Shown: in pieces, positions 20,032 through 28,228 of the stretch
Position numbering within the stretch: the stretch's first letter is position 1
How the letters are laid out: every line of letters begins with the position of its first letter
From: JACMLX01 sp040384325
Lineage (GTDB): Bacteria; Gemmatimonadota; Gemmatimonadetes; Gemmatimonadales; Gemmatimonadaceae
Length of the DNA: 64,000 nt
Direction of reading: 5' to 3'
Assembly (NCBI GenBank): GCA_040384325.1
Contig: JAZKJL010000001.1
Coordinates: 62,001 to 126,000 of the forward strand
Notes under the pieces: model-generated
What the model saw: the letters and a program-made list of their open reading frames with translations, nothing else
Databases searched by the model: none
What the model was told of the DNA's origin: nothing
Made by a program: the position numbers and the translations under genes

Positions 20032-20877
20032 CTATCCACCCATCCGTCGCAGCGCGTCACCTGTCTCGGCGTCGGCGGGATAGAACAGCTCCACTTTCAG
20101 CTCGGACAACGTCACGTCGCGCGGTGAGCCGAGTGTCGCCAGCGTGGTGAAGAGCGAGAGTCGCGTGTCACCGAGCGTCAGCTGGCATGAGAGCAGGATG
20201 CCGCCGTGCAGGTCACGCGAGGTGAGTGGCATGCCCAGCAGGCGCCGCACGTTCGGATACTCCCGCACCTCGTCCAGCAGCGACTGGATGCTGGTGTCGA
20301 GCGTGGTGTCGGCCAGCAGTTCCAGCTGGCCCACGATGTGACGTGCCCACGCGGCGAAGTTGGTCGTGAACGCGGCGAAGCCGTCGGGATGCAGGCTGGC
20401 GCGGAACATGTTCACCGACGGCGTGCGCAACGAATCGGGAAGCAGCGACAGCATCCGCCGTGAAGCCGCATTCGTCAGCACCACGTTCCACTGCCGATCC
20501 AGCGCCACGCCCGGATACGGATCGTGCGCGTCGAGCAGCCGCTGCAGCGCGTCGGTCACGATCAGCAGCGGTGGTGACGACAACGGTTGCTCGTCGTACG
20601 CCGGTGCGTATCCTGCCGCCAGCAGCAAGTGGTTGCGCTCGCGCAGCGGAATACGCAGCGCTTCCGCCAGCCGCACGATCATCTCCGCACTCGGTGCCGC
20701 GCGTCCGGTCTCGACGAAGCTGAGGTGCCGGGACGACACGCCGGCGTCGAGTGCCAGTGCCAGTTGGCTCAGCCGGCGTTTCTCGCGCCAGGTGCGCAGC
20801 AATGGTCCCGCACCGCGACCCGCGCGGGACGCGAGGTCGCGGTGGGTCGGCGCGTCGTCACGCTGCGCGTGGGTCAT
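20032..20877 (-). CDS. XRE-family regulator with MmyB-like ligand domain
   Basis: The 281-residue protein starts with a Cro/C1-type helix-turn-helix (about residues 22-80: TWREKRRLSQLALALDAGVS and SRHLSFVETGRAAPSAEMI). A PAS-like MmyB ligand-binding domain follows (about 110-275, starting LDAHDPYPGVALDRQWNVVL). MmyB-type regulators have been found to bind fatty acids or other small ligands and usually control an adjacent gene. Here the gene immediately upstream on the same strand encodes a small membrane protein, 30 nt away, and the two are probably co-transcribed. The target is not known. Confidence 0.87.
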   Translation of the reverse strand: MTHAQRDDAPTHRDLASRAGRGAGPLLRTWREKRRLSQLALALDAGVSSRHLSFVETGRAAPSAEMIVRLAEALRIPLRERNHLLLAAGYAPAYDEQPLSSPPLLIVTDALQRLLDAHDPYPGVALDRQWNVVLTNAASRRMLSLLPDSLRTPSVNMFRASLHPDGFAAFTTNFAAWARHIVGQLELLADTTLDTSIQSLLDEVREYPNVRRLLGMPLTSRDLHGGILLSCQLTLGDTRLSLFTTLATLGSPRDVTLSELKVELFYPADAETGDALRRMGG

Positions 20878-20907
20878 CAGCCGTCCGGATGAATGGGAGT
20901 GCGTCCT

Positions 20908-21339
20908 TCACGACGTTGCCGCTGTCATCGGTGTCCCGGGCGCGGCGGCCGGGCGGGACTGCCGCAGCCCACGGTACTCGAGCGCACTGAAGGTCAGCAC
21001 GAAGATCATCTGGGCGACGAGGAACATCGAGCCGGTGGGCGTGACCTGCACCATGTCGCTCAGCAGCAGTTCGGCGCACCCGATCCCCCAGCCGACGTTG
21101 CCGATCACGATCAGGAGGACCAGCGCACGCGCCACGCGCGAGGAATTCGCGACCGTGATCAGCAACAGGGCGTAGACCATCAGGAAGATGCCCGTTCCCA
21201 GCAGGAGTGAGGCAGGCAGCCCCAGCACCGCTGCCAGCGCACCGGCGGCGGCCAGTTGCGCCACGGCGAGGACGAGGCTGCCGCTGGCGTCGGCGATCAG
21301 GGCGCGCCGCAGGAGTGGGGATGGGTGGATGCTGGACAT
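20908..21339 (-). CDS. Small integral membrane protein of unknown function
   Basis: The 143-residue product has four hydrophobic segments (beginning near LVLAVAQLAAAGALAAVLGL, GTGIFLMVYALLLITVA, ALVLLIVIGNVGWGIG and MFLVAQMIFVLTFSAL) and a short Pro/Ala-rich tail. No catalytic or binding motif stands out. The start at 21339 (MSSIHPSPLLRRALIADA) is preferred over an ATG 39 nt upstream, because the shorter form begins with a typical amphipathic leader. It precedes the XRE/MmyB regulator by 30 nt on the same strand, so the regulator may control it. A role in membrane-lipid or hydrophobic-ligand response is only a guess. Confidence 0.7.
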   Translation of the reverse strand: MSSIHPSPLLRRALIADASGSLVLAVAQLAAAGALAAVLGLPASLLLGTGIFLMVYALLLITVANSSRVARALVLLIVIGNVGWGIGCAELLLSDMVQVTPTGSMFLVAQMIFVLTFSALEYRGLRQSRPAAAPGTPMTAATS

Positions 21340-21582
21340 GGCACGCTCCGGGAGCAGGGAAAAACTGCCGGCCGGCATCGGGATGACGACGGCCTGACCC
21401 CAACATTCCGGACCGCGATCGCGCCGTCGATTACGTGGCAGGTAAGCGTCGAGGTGTCACGAGGGAACGTCGACCACGGGCGCAGGGTTATTTTCCGTGC
21501 GCGACGGGCGGCTGTTCCAGCCCGCCCGCCTGCCGGGTGTGCCGTCTTCCACCCACCCCAACTTTCCATCACCGACTGCATC

Positions 21583-22425
21583 ATGCGCCTTACCCGATCG
21601 CTGGCCCTCCTGCTTGCCGCCGCCGCGCCGCTGGCCGCGCAGGCTCCACGTCAGGCCGACTACGCCGCCGCCATGCACGCGGCGCACGGCAAGGAAACGC
21701 CCACCGCCACGCCGGCCGCCAGGATCGCGCCTCGTGCCGCGGTCACCGGTGGGGAAGTGATGTACGGTACGCTCAATGGCAAGATGCTGCATGGCTACCT
21801 CGCCAAGCCGGCCAACGCCGCCCGTAACGCACCGGCGATCATCGTGGTGCACGAGTGGTGGGGCCTGAACGACAACATCAAGGCGGTGGTCGATCGCTAC
21901 GCCGGGGAAGGCTACACGGTGCTGGCGGTGGACCTCTTCGGTCGCGTCGCGACGTCGCCGGACACCGCGATGGTGCTCTACCAGACCGCGATGAAGGACA
22001 TCCCGGCCGGCGAACAGAACATCGCGCAGGCGATCGCCTACCTGAAGGCGCAGGGTGCAACCAGGATCGGCGCGGTCGGCTACTGCTTCGGCGGACACTG
22101 GTCGCTGCGCACTGGCCTCGTGGGCGGCAACGACGTGAAGGCCGTCGTCATGTACTACGGCGCGCCGATCACGGATCGCACGCAGCTCACCCGCCTCAAG
22201 GCGCCGGTGCTGGGCCTGTTCGGTGGCCTCGACAAGGGCATCCCGGTGGACAGCGTGCGGGCCATGGAGCGCACCATCAAGGCCGCCGGCCTGCCGGTGA
22301 CGATCAACGTCTACGCCGACGCCAATCACGCCTTCGCCAACTCGTCGGGTCAGGCGTACAATGCCGCCGCCGCGAACGACGCGTGGCAGAAGTCGCTGGC
22401 GTTCTTCCGCACCAACCTGCGCTGA
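21583..22425 (+). CDS. Exported dienelactone hydrolase family protein
   Basis: The 280-residue protein opens with a signal peptide (MRLTRSLALLLAAAAPLAAQ) that fixes the ATG at 21583. The alpha/beta-hydrolase fold shows the oxyanion strand PAIIVVHEWWGLNDNIK, the nucleophile elbow GYCFGG with cysteine in place of serine, the acid in GLFGGLDKGIP, and the histidine in YADANHAFAN. This Cys-Asp-His triad is the hallmark of dienelactone hydrolases, which open lactones. In exported members the natural substrate is unclear. A candidate -10 like sequence TATTTTCC lies at 21489-21496, 87 nt before the start. Confidence 0.87.
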   Translation: MRLTRSLALLLAAAAPLAAQAPRQADYAAAMHAAHGKETPTATPAARIAPRAAVTGGEVMYGTLNGKMLHGYLAKPANAARNAPAIIVVHEWWGLNDNIKAVVDRYAGEGYTVLAVDLFGRVATSPDTAMVLYQTAMKDIPAGEQNIAQAIAYLKAQGATRIGAVGYCFGGHWSLRTGLVGGNDVKAVVMYYGAPITDRTQLTRLKAPVLGLFGGLDKGIPVDSVRAMERTIKAAGLPVTINVYADANHAFANSSGQAYNAAAANDAWQKSLAFFRTNLR

Positions 22426-22510
22426 TCGGTCGCGTCTGCGCCCGCAGTCGTCCGTTCGCCGCATCGAGGTGCCGCCGGTTCGCTGGCGGCACCTCGTGTA
22501 TTTTCCGGCC

Positions 22511-23509
22511 ATGCTCGACTCGGTACGCCGCACGCTCCGGAGGGACCTGCGCCTCGCGATCATGATGTCCTGCACCGCCACGACGGTGACGGTCCCGCTG
22601 GGGGCCCAGGTCATGACGCGGGTGGATCTCGACAACGACTCGTTCAACTTCTGGCAGGCACCGAAGCGGCGGGCGGATCGCGAATACACGCAAGGCACAC
22701 GCATCCAGGTGCTCTGGCCGAGCGACGGACGCCTCGTACGCCGCCTCCTCGGTGGCGCGCAGCAGTGCAGCGTCGGCACCGGTGACCGCGACTGCCGGAT
22801 GGTGTCGCTGGCTGCCACGCAGGCCATCTACACCCCGAACCTCGACCAGCGGCGCCGCACCGCCTTCGAGCGTCCCTACGCGGGCTGGCTCGGCGCCGAG
22901 CTCGGGGTGCAGCGGGATCGCGAGCGGAGCCTGACCGCGCTCGGCATCAGCCTCGGTGTCACCGGCAAGGCGTCGTTGGCCGAGCCGGGGCAGAAGGCGG
23001 TGCACAAACTGTTCGGATTCCGCCCGCCGATCGGGTGGGATGGGCAGCTGCCGAGCGAGGTGGCGGTGATGGCCACGTACCGCGGCGCGCAGGCGCTGGT
23101 TCGCCGTCGGCACCAGCGGTCGGGCCTCGGCCTGATCATCGCGCCCGAGTGGCGCGCGCGTGTCGGCACGGTGGCCACCGACGCGACGGTTGGCATGCAG
23201 GTGGTGTTCGGGATCCGGCCGCCGCTGCCGTGGAACACCGCCGCGTCGTCCGAGCAGGGGCGCTGGGGTCTCTTCCTGCGTGCGGGAGCCGCCCAGCATG
23301 CGGTGGCGCGCAACCTCTTCCTGGACGGCACCACCTTCTCCGACAGCCGCCGTGTATCGAAGCGACCGACCTTCGGCGAGACCGAACTCGGACTCGGCCT
23401 GCGCCTGCCGGGGGGCGTGGTGGAGTGGCGCGTGCACAGCCTCGGCCGCGAGTACGAGTTGCAGCCACGGCCGCATGCATATTCCACGCTCGCCTTCAGC
23501 GTCCGCTGA
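22511..23509 (+). CDS. LpxR-like outer-membrane lipid A deacylase family protein
   Basis: The 332-residue protein has a leader with a hydrophobic stretch and possible cleavage after PLGAQ near residue 34. The mature N-terminus reads RVDLDNDSFNFW, and then REYTQGTRI, SLAATQAIYTPNLD and FERPYAGWLGAELGVQ. These blocks are, from memory, the conserved elements of the LpxR/DUF2219 family, outer-membrane barrels that remove the 3'-acyloxyacyl chains of lipid A using a catalytic Asn-Asp-Ser-His set and Ca2+. The C-terminal strand ends in an aromatic-rich pattern. In LpxR the segment is YTNG; here it is YTQG. The start follows TATTTTCC by only 4 nt and lacks a clear ribosome-binding site. Confidence 0.75.
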   Translation: MLDSVRRTLRRDLRLAIMMSCTATTVTVPLGAQVMTRVDLDNDSFNFWQAPKRRADREYTQGTRIQVLWPSDGRLVRRLLGGAQQCSVGTGDRDCRMVSLAATQAIYTPNLDQRRRTAFERPYAGWLGAELGVQRDRERSLTALGISLGVTGKASLAEPGQKAVHKLFGFRPPIGWDGQLPSEVAVMATYRGAQALVRRRHQRSGLGLIIAPEWRARVGTVATDATVGMQVVFGIRPPLPWNTAASSEQGRWGLFLRAGAAQHAVARNLFLDGTTFSDSRRVSKRPTFGETELGLGLRLPGGVVEWRVHSLGREYELQPRPHAYSTLAFSVR

Positions 23510-23540
23510 CGGACGTTCGCCCTTCCCCAGCCGGATCTCC

Positions 23541-24089
23541 GTGGCCCTCACCGCGACGCTCTACAACCTCACCATCGAGCTGGCCGACGTGGACCGCGGC
23601 GTGTACGAGTCGCTGGTGCTCAAGGTGGCGCAGCATCCGTCGGAGACCGAGGAGCGGCTGATGACGCGCGTGCTGGCGTACTGCCTCGAATACGCCGAGG
23701 GCATCACGTTCTCGCGCGGCATCAGCGATCCCGATGAACCGGCGATCACGATCCGCGACCTGACCGGGACGATCACCGCGTGGGTCGAGGTGGGGGCGCC
23801 GGATGCGGCGCGGCTGCACAAGGCCAGCAAGGCCGCGCCACGGGTGGCGGTCTACATCGAGAAGGCACCGGTGATCTACCTGCGTCAGCTGACCGGTGAG
23901 CGCATCCACCGGGCCGACGCCATCGCCATCCGTGCGATCGACCGTGCACTGGTGGAGGCGCTGGTGGCGCGCCTCGATCGCCGGATGACCTTCGCCCTGT
24001 CGGTCACCGACGGGCATCTCTTCGTCTCGCTCGCCGATGGCACCAGCCTCGATGGCGCGGTGGAGCAGCTGGTGATCCCGCCGGCGTGA
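23541..24089 (+). CDS. yaeQ: YaeQ family protein
   Basis: The 182-residue protein matches the YaeQ family throughout. The start ALTATLYNLTIELADVDRGVYE, then HPSETEERLMTRVLAYCLEY and GITFSRGISDPDEPAI, are diagnostic, and the length equals the family norm. YaeQ has a restriction-endonuclease-like fold and remains of uncertain role; it was first noticed as a suppressor of haemolysin-expression defects in enterobacteria. The start is GTG at 23541, because no ATG precedes the conserved ALTATLYN block. The gene follows the LpxR-like gene by 31 nt and is followed by a terminator-like hairpin. Confidence 0.9.
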   Translation: MALTATLYNLTIELADVDRGVYESLVLKVAQHPSETEERLMTRVLAYCLEYAEGITFSRGISDPDEPAITIRDLTGTITAWVEVGAPDAARLHKASKAAPRVAVYIEKAPVIYLRQLTGERIHRADAIAIRAIDRALVEALVARLDRRMTFALSVTDGHLFVSLADGTSLDGAVEQLVIPPA

Positions 24090-24129
24090 CGGCGGCTGCG
24101 CGGCGATGCCGCGCCGAGGGGCGGTGGAT

Positions 24130-24168
24130 GAAGGCGGGACACTGGCAGGCGGCCGGTGTCCCGCCTTC
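24130..24168 (+). terminator. Terminator-like hairpin after yaeQ
   Basis: A perfect 13-bp stem is formed by GAAGGCGGGACAC (24130-24142) and GTGTCCCGCCTTC (24156-24168), with a 13-nt loop. It lies 40 nt after the yaeQ stop. No run of T follows, so it may not be a classical intrinsic terminator, but its place at the end of a gene run supports that role. Confidence 0.55.
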
Positions 24169-24561
24169 GTCATCCAGGGGCACGGTGCAGGATTCAGCGG
24201 ATGAGTCCGTCCCCTGTCGCGGCGCTGGACATTAGTAACGGAGTGTATGATTAATTGTCCGGCGGGTTGCGATCCGACCGGGGCGGGGGGCCGCCGATCA
24301 TCCACCGCCAGCGAAGTTGTCCGATTGTCCGTAATGCCAGCGTCAGGTCGCGCGTGGCGACGATTGCCATCGAGGCCCCTGTGCAAGTCAGAGGACCGGT
24401 GTATCGTTTGTCAGGGTCGGTGACGCGGCGGTGACGCCTGAGTGCCGCCTAATGCAGGAAGGCCGTTGTCGCGCTTCGCTGCGCGATCACAGCCGATCGA
24501 TTTCGGCGCGGGCATCTCTGCCCGTGGCTCGACTGGAGTCAGTCTTCGACGCAGGGACTGC
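24169..24561. other. 393-bp intergenic stretch without a supported gene
   Basis: I see no reading frame with coding character here. The stretch contains the most AT-rich piece of the neighbourhood, around 24236-24257 (ATTAGTAACGGAGTGTATGATT), which could hold a promoter. It also contains three copies of the 7-mer TTGTCCG between 24256 and 24332. A G-run lies at about 24281-24290. Nothing resembles a known riboswitch or small RNA. The following gene probably starts at 24562. Confidence 0.5.
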
Positions 24562-24957
24562 ATGCCGATCACGTACGAGATCGACCACGCCGCGCAACGG
24601 GTGCGCGTGACCGCCACCGGCGACCTCCGCATCGAGGACATGGCCGCGCTGGTGACCGCGCTCGCCGAACAGCAGTGCTTCGGCTACACGCAGCGCTTCG
24701 ATGCGCGGGCGGCCACCGTGCTGCTGACCGCTGAGGAGACGCGACGCATCGTGCCGCTGGTGGCCCGCTTGCGGGAGGAGCACGGCCAGGCGCGCACGGC
24801 CTTCATCGCCGAGTCGGATGTGTCGTTCGGCATGGCCCGCATGTACGCCACGCTGGCCGCGGAGACCGACAGCGGGTTCATGGTCTATCGCACGATCGAG
24901 GAAGGGGATGCATGGCTCGGCTGGCAGCGCGTGACCTCCGAGCAGCGCGTCTTCTGA
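24562..24957 (+). CDS. SpoIIAA/STAS-like small cytoplasmic protein
   Basis: The 131-residue protein begins MPITYEIDHAAQRVRVTATGDLRIEDMAALV, a pattern of beta-strand, turn and helix similar to SpoIIAA-like (STAS/SEC14-type) proteins. The remainder alternates strands and helices (AATVLLTAEETRRIVPLVARL, RTAFIAESDVSFGMARMYATLA). The end, MVYRTIEEGDAWLG, is typical of the group. No phosphorylatable Ser/Thr can be assigned confidently. An upstream in-frame ATG at 24442 would add 40 residues with no family resemblance, so the start at 24562 is preferred. A role as a regulatory or scaffold domain is inferred from fold type only. Confidence 0.68.
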   Translation: MPITYEIDHAAQRVRVTATGDLRIEDMAALVTALAEQQCFGYTQRFDARAATVLLTAEETRRIVPLVARLREEHGQARTAFIAESDVSFGMARMYATLAAETDSGFMVYRTIEEGDAWLGWQRVTSEQRVF

Positions 24958-24994
24958 GCACCTGATCGGTGCCCGGGCGCATCGAGGGCCGTCA

Positions 24995-25243
24995 TCACTG
25001 GCTGAGCGGCGTGACGTCCACCACCGCCTGCCCGTCGGCCCCATAGCGCACCGACACCTGCCAGGGCTGGCAGCAGACTTCGCAGTCCTCGACGTAATCC
25101 TGCCGGGCGCCGCTGCCGGCATCGAGCGCGATCTCGATCATCTCGCCGCAATACGGACAGGTGATCACCGCCTCACCGTCGGCCGTGCCGTCGCCGGTGG
25201 GAAACTCTTCGTCCAGTCCATCCAGATCGTCGTCGTGCCGCAT
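24995..25243 (-). CDS. CPXCG-motif cysteine-rich protein
   Basis: This 82-residue protein has the defining CPYCGE motif at about residues 29-34 and a second cluster DCEVCCQPW at about 53-61, together a likely zinc-binding rubredoxin-like knuckle. The N-terminal 25 residues are acidic. The family is widespread and of unknown role. The start at 25243 (MRHDDDLDGLDEEF) is chosen over an upstream ATG at 25450, because the longer version reads through low-complexity cysteine-rich sequence. It is convergent with the SpoIIAA-like gene and divergent from the DUF6526 gene. Confidence 0.78.
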   Translation of the reverse strand: MRHDDDLDGLDEEFPTGDGTADGEAVITCPYCGEMIEIALDAGSGARQDYVEDCEVCCQPWQVSVRYGADGQAVVDVTPLSQ

Positions 25244-25418
25244 GTCGCACCTCGCTGCGCCGGCAGCCCCGCGACGCAGGAGACGTCGCGACTGCGCCGG
25301 GTGCGCGATATACCCGGCATCGGCGCCGACGGCACCGCAGCAGGCGCAGCACTGCTGACAGCCGCATCCGCAGGCGATATTCCAGCGGTCACTCCTCCCG
25401 CCTCCCGCCCGCCCGGTC

Positions 25419-25859
25419 ATGAGCACAGAGCCCGCGCAATCGTACAGCAATCACGCCCGCATGGTGCCCGGCTTTCATTACGTCACCGGGCTCTGCACGC
25501 TGATCTTCACCGGCTGGGCCATCTGGCATGCGATGTCCACCAGGTCGGCGACGGCCCACTTCCAGATGCTCGGCGCCTTCGGCCTGCTCGGCACCTTCTG
25601 GTACGCGCGCGCCTTCCCGCTCAAGGCGCAGGATCGCGTCATCCGGCTCGAGGAGCAGCTGCGGCTGGCGCAGCTGCTGCCCGACGATCTCCGCGGCCGC
25701 GTGGGGGAACTGAGTGCGCGGCAGCTGATCGCGCTGCGTTTCGCCAGTGACGCCGAGGCTCCCGAGCTGGTGCGGTGGGTGTTGACGGACAAGGTCACGG
25801 ACGTCAAGGCGATCAAGCAGCGCATCAAGTCGTGGCGCGCCGATCATCATCGCGTCTGA
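25419..25859 (+). CDS. DUF6526 family membrane protein
   Basis: The 146-residue product has two membrane helices (YVTGLCTLIFTGWAIWHAM and HFQMLGAFGLLGTFWYAR). They are preceded by the conserved start QSYSNHARMVPGFHYV and followed by the cytoplasmic stretch LKAQDRVIRLEEQLRLAQLLP, which is the recognisable core of DUF6526. The C-terminal 60 residues are helical and charged (LSARQLIALRFASDAE...). Function is unknown. A TATTCC element lies 36 nt before the start. It is followed after 7 nt by the RidA-like gene, so the two are probably co-transcribed. Confidence 0.75.
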   Translation: MSTEPAQSYSNHARMVPGFHYVTGLCTLIFTGWAIWHAMSTRSATAHFQMLGAFGLLGTFWYARAFPLKAQDRVIRLEEQLRLAQLLPDDLRGRVGELSARQLIALRFASDAEAPELVRWVLTDKVTDVKAIKQRIKSWRADHHRV

Positions 25860-25866
25860 GCGCGCC

Positions 25867-26316
25867 ATGATGACCCGATCTCCGATGGTCTCGCGTTGTG
25901 CGCTGTGCGCAGCGCTGCTGGTGTTGGGTGCGTGTGCCAGCGCGCGTCCGGCGGAGTTTCTCGCCACCACGTCCGGACCGGTGCGCCCGTTCTCGCCTGC
26001 GGTGCGGGTGAACGGCTTCATCTATCTCTCCGGCCAGATCGGCACCGACAGCTCGGGCGCGGTCGTCCCCGGCGGGATCCAGGCCGAGACGCGGCAGACG
26101 ATGGAGAACATCGGCGCGGTGCTGCGTCGCACCGGCTCGTCGTTCGACCGCGTGGTGAAGTGCACGGTGTTCATGGCCGACATGAAGGAATGGCCGGCGA
26201 TGAACGAGGTGTACGTGACGTTCTTCGCCCCGGACAAGCGTCCCGCCCGCAGTGCGATGGGCGCCAACGGTCTCGCCCTGAACGCGCGGGTGGAGATCGA
26301 GTGCATCGCCACCTGA
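25867..26316 (+). CDS. RidA family protein with a lipoprotein signal
   Basis: The 149-residue protein is a YjgF/RidA homologue. Family blocks visible include VNGFIYLSGQIGTD, GIQAETRQTMENIGAVLRRTGSS, DRVVKCTVFMADMKEW, MNEVYVTFF and ARSAMGANGLALNARVEIECIA. RidA deaminates reactive enamine/imine intermediates; the substrate-anchoring Arg of active RidA lies in the ..R(S/T).. segment, here PARSAMG. The first 22 residues (SRCALCAALLVLGAC) form a signal with lipobox LVLGAC, so it is probably a lipoprotein exported to the periplasm. This is unusual for RidA itself but seen in distant relatives. Two ATGs (25867, 25870) are possible starts. Confidence 0.85.
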   Translation: MMTRSPMVSRCALCAALLVLGACASARPAEFLATTSGPVRPFSPAVRVNGFIYLSGQIGTDSSGAVVPGGIQAETRQTMENIGAVLRRTGSSFDRVVKCTVFMADMKEWPAMNEVYVTFFAPDKRPARSAMGANGLALNARVEIECIAT

Positions 26317-26347
26317 TGCGCCGGCGGCAGCAATCGGCGGCCCTCGC

Positions 26348-26911
26348 GTGACGACGCCAGCCAGCCCCGTGCTGCGCCTCGCCCGCGAGGACGACATTCC
26401 GGCGATCACGGCGCTGATCGATGCGTCGGTGCGGGGGCTCAGCCAGGCGCACTACTCACCGGCGGAAATCGAGGAGTCGCTGGTGTCGGTGTTCGGCGTG
26501 GATTCGCAGCTGATCGCGGACGGTACCTACTTCGTAATCGAGTGTGATGGCGAGCTGGCGGCGAGTGGCGGCTGGAGCAAGCGCACCACGCTCTACGGCG
26601 GCGACCAGGTGCGCACCGCGCCCGACCCGCTGCTGGACCCGGCCACCGATGCGGCACGCATCCGGGCATTCTACGTGTCACCACGTTTCGCACGGCGCGG
26701 GTTGGCACGCATGCTGTACGAGACCTGTGAGGCCGCAGCGCTGGCGGCCGGATTCCGCCGCTTCCAGCTCGGCGCGACCCTGCCGGGTGTGCCGCTGTAC
26801 GAGAAGCTCGGCTTTCATGCGCTGGGTCCGGTGGATCGACCGATGCAACACGGGCTCACGCTCGGCATCGTGCACATGGAACGCGCCATCGGACCCGCGA
26901 CCGAGCGCTGA
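26348..26911 (+). CDS. GNAT-family N-acetyltransferase
   Basis: The 187-residue protein has the N-terminal LRLAREDDIPAITALIDASV and the acetyl-CoA-binding loop FYVSPRFARRGLARMLYETCE (the R/Q-x-x-G-x-A/G motif, as RRGLAR, near residue 115). The C-terminal block YEKLGFHALG also belongs to the fold. It transfers an acetyl group from acetyl-CoA to an amine; the acceptor is unknown. The gene starts with GTG at 26348, 32 nt after the RidA-like gene. Its stop overlaps the next ATG (TGATG at 26909-26913), so it is translationally coupled to the DUF1569 gene. Confidence 0.85.
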   Translation: MTTPASPVLRLAREDDIPAITALIDASVRGLSQAHYSPAEIEESLVSVFGVDSQLIADGTYFVIECDGELAASGGWSKRTTLYGGDQVRTAPDPLLDPATDAARIRAFYVSPRFARRGLARMLYETCEAAALAAGFRRFQLGATLPGVPLYEKLGFHALGPVDRPMQHGLTLGIVHMERAIGPATER

Positions 26912-27348
26912 TGCCGAGCCTTCGGAACGCCACGGAGTGTGCTGCGATCGTGGCACGGCTCGATCGGCTGTCACCGGATGCGCAGCCGCGATGGGGCCGG
27001 ATGACGGCGCCGAAGATGCTGGCGCACATCGTGGATGCGTACCGCATGGCCATCGGTGAACTGCCGGTGCGGCGCAAGCACGTTCCGCTGCTGTCGATGT
27101 TCCCGTTCAAGCAGCTCGTCATCTACGTGCTGCCGTTCCCGAAGAACGCCCCCACCGCGCCGGAGATCGTGGCGCGTGTGCCCGACGATTTCGAGGTCGA
27201 ACGTGCGACGGTGAAGGCGCTCATCGCGCGGCTCACGCATCACGTGGACTACGCCGAGCATCCCATCTTCGGCACGCTGTCGCCGACCGAGTGGAGTGCG
27301 CTCGGATACAAGCATCTGGACCATCACCTGAGGCAGTTTGGCGCCTGA
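26911..27348 (+). CDS. DUF1569 / DinB-like protein
   Basis: The 145-residue protein contains the features of DUF1569, a DinB-like four-helix group. PRWGRMTAPKMLAHIVDAYRMAIGE has the first metal-type histidine, and the C-terminal HHVDYAEHPIFGTLSPTEWSALGYKHLDHHLRQFG carries two more. Together these three positions can form the metal site of DinB-like enzymes, some of which transfer thiols. The substrate is unknown. The gene overlaps the GNAT stop by one base. It also overlaps by 11 nt the TTG-initiated transporter gene that follows, suggesting an operon of several genes. Confidence 0.75.
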   Translation: MPSLRNATECAAIVARLDRLSPDAQPRWGRMTAPKMLAHIVDAYRMAIGELPVRRKHVPLLSMFPFKQLVIYVLPFPKNAPTAPEIVARVPDDFEVERATVKALIARLTHHVDYAEHPIFGTLSPTEWSALGYKHLDHHLRQFGA

Positions 27349-28228
27349 ATCAACTGCGGGGACGGCGCGCACGCCGCTCGTCGTGCCCCTGACGCTCATG
27401 GCGCTGGTGGCCTTCGCCGGCAACTCGCTGCTCGCCCGCCTCGCGTTGACGCGCACGATCATCGATCCGGCCAGCTTCACGTCCATCCGCCTGATTGCGG
27501 GCGCGATGGTGCTGTTCCTGATCTTCAAGCTGCGTCGCGGCACGCACGCGCCGGGCGGATCGTGGCCGTCGGCGGTGGCGTTGTTCGTGTACGCGGCCGC
27601 GTTCTCGTTCGCGTACGTGCGCCTGACCACCGGCACCGGCGCGCTGCTGTTGTTCGGTGCGGTGCAGGCGACGATGATCACGGTCGGCGTCGTGCGCGGC
27701 GAACGGCTGACGGCGGTGCAGGGAGGTGGGCTGCTCTGCGCGTACGCTGGATTGGTGGCGCTGGTGCTGCCCGGCCTTTCCGCGCCACCTGTCGTGTCGG
27801 CGTCGCTGATGATCGCGGCCGGTGTGGCGTGGGGTGTGTATTCCTTGCGGGCGAAGGGAGCCGGCGACCCGATCGCGGCCACGGCCGGCAACTTCGCGCG
27901 GGCGGTGCAGCTGACCATCGTGCTCAGCTTCCTCTTCCGTGATGCACGGCAGATCGACGCGCCAGGAATCTGGTACGCGGTCGCGTCGGGTGCACTCGCC
28001 TCCGGCATCGGCTACGCGGTGTGGTACACGGCGCTGCGCGGGCTGCGCGCCACCACCGCGGCCACGGTGCAGCTCAGCGTACCGGTCCTCGCGGCACTCG
28101 GTGGTGTGCTGCTGCTGTCGGAGCCGCTGTCCGTGCGCTTGCTCTCGGCCGGTGCGGCGATCCTGGGCGGCGTGGCGCTGGTGGTGCTGACGCGCCGACC
28201 GCTGCCCTCCGGTCAGGTGGGCGTGTAG
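27338..28228 (+). CDS. EamA/DMT-family transporter
   Basis: The 296-residue protein has about ten hydrophobic helices in two repeats, as expected for EamA-type drug/metabolite transporters. The first repeat begins LTLMALVAFAGNSLLARLAL. The second contains LMIAAGVAWGVYSLRAKGAG and ends AILGGVALVVLTRR. Substrate is not predictable; members export amino acids, nucleobases or drugs. The only start in a good position is TTG at 27338, inside the end of the DUF1569 gene; a GTG a little downstream is an alternative. The 3' end overlaps the convergent gene of the 3-hydroxypropionate operon by 16 nt. Confidence 0.8.
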   Translation: MAPESTAGTARTPLVVPLTLMALVAFAGNSLLARLALTRTIIDPASFTSIRLIAGAMVLFLIFKLRRGTHAPGGSWPSAVALFVYAAAFSFAYVRLTTGTGALLLFGAVQATMITVGVVRGERLTAVQGGGLLCAYAGLVALVLPGLSAPPVVSASLMIAAGVAWGVYSLRAKGAGDPIAATAGNFARAVQLTIVLSFLFRDARQIDAPGIWYAVASGALASGIGYAVWYTALRGLRATTAATVQLSVPVLAALGGVLLLSEPLSVRLLSAGAAILGGVALVVLTRRPLPSGQVGV

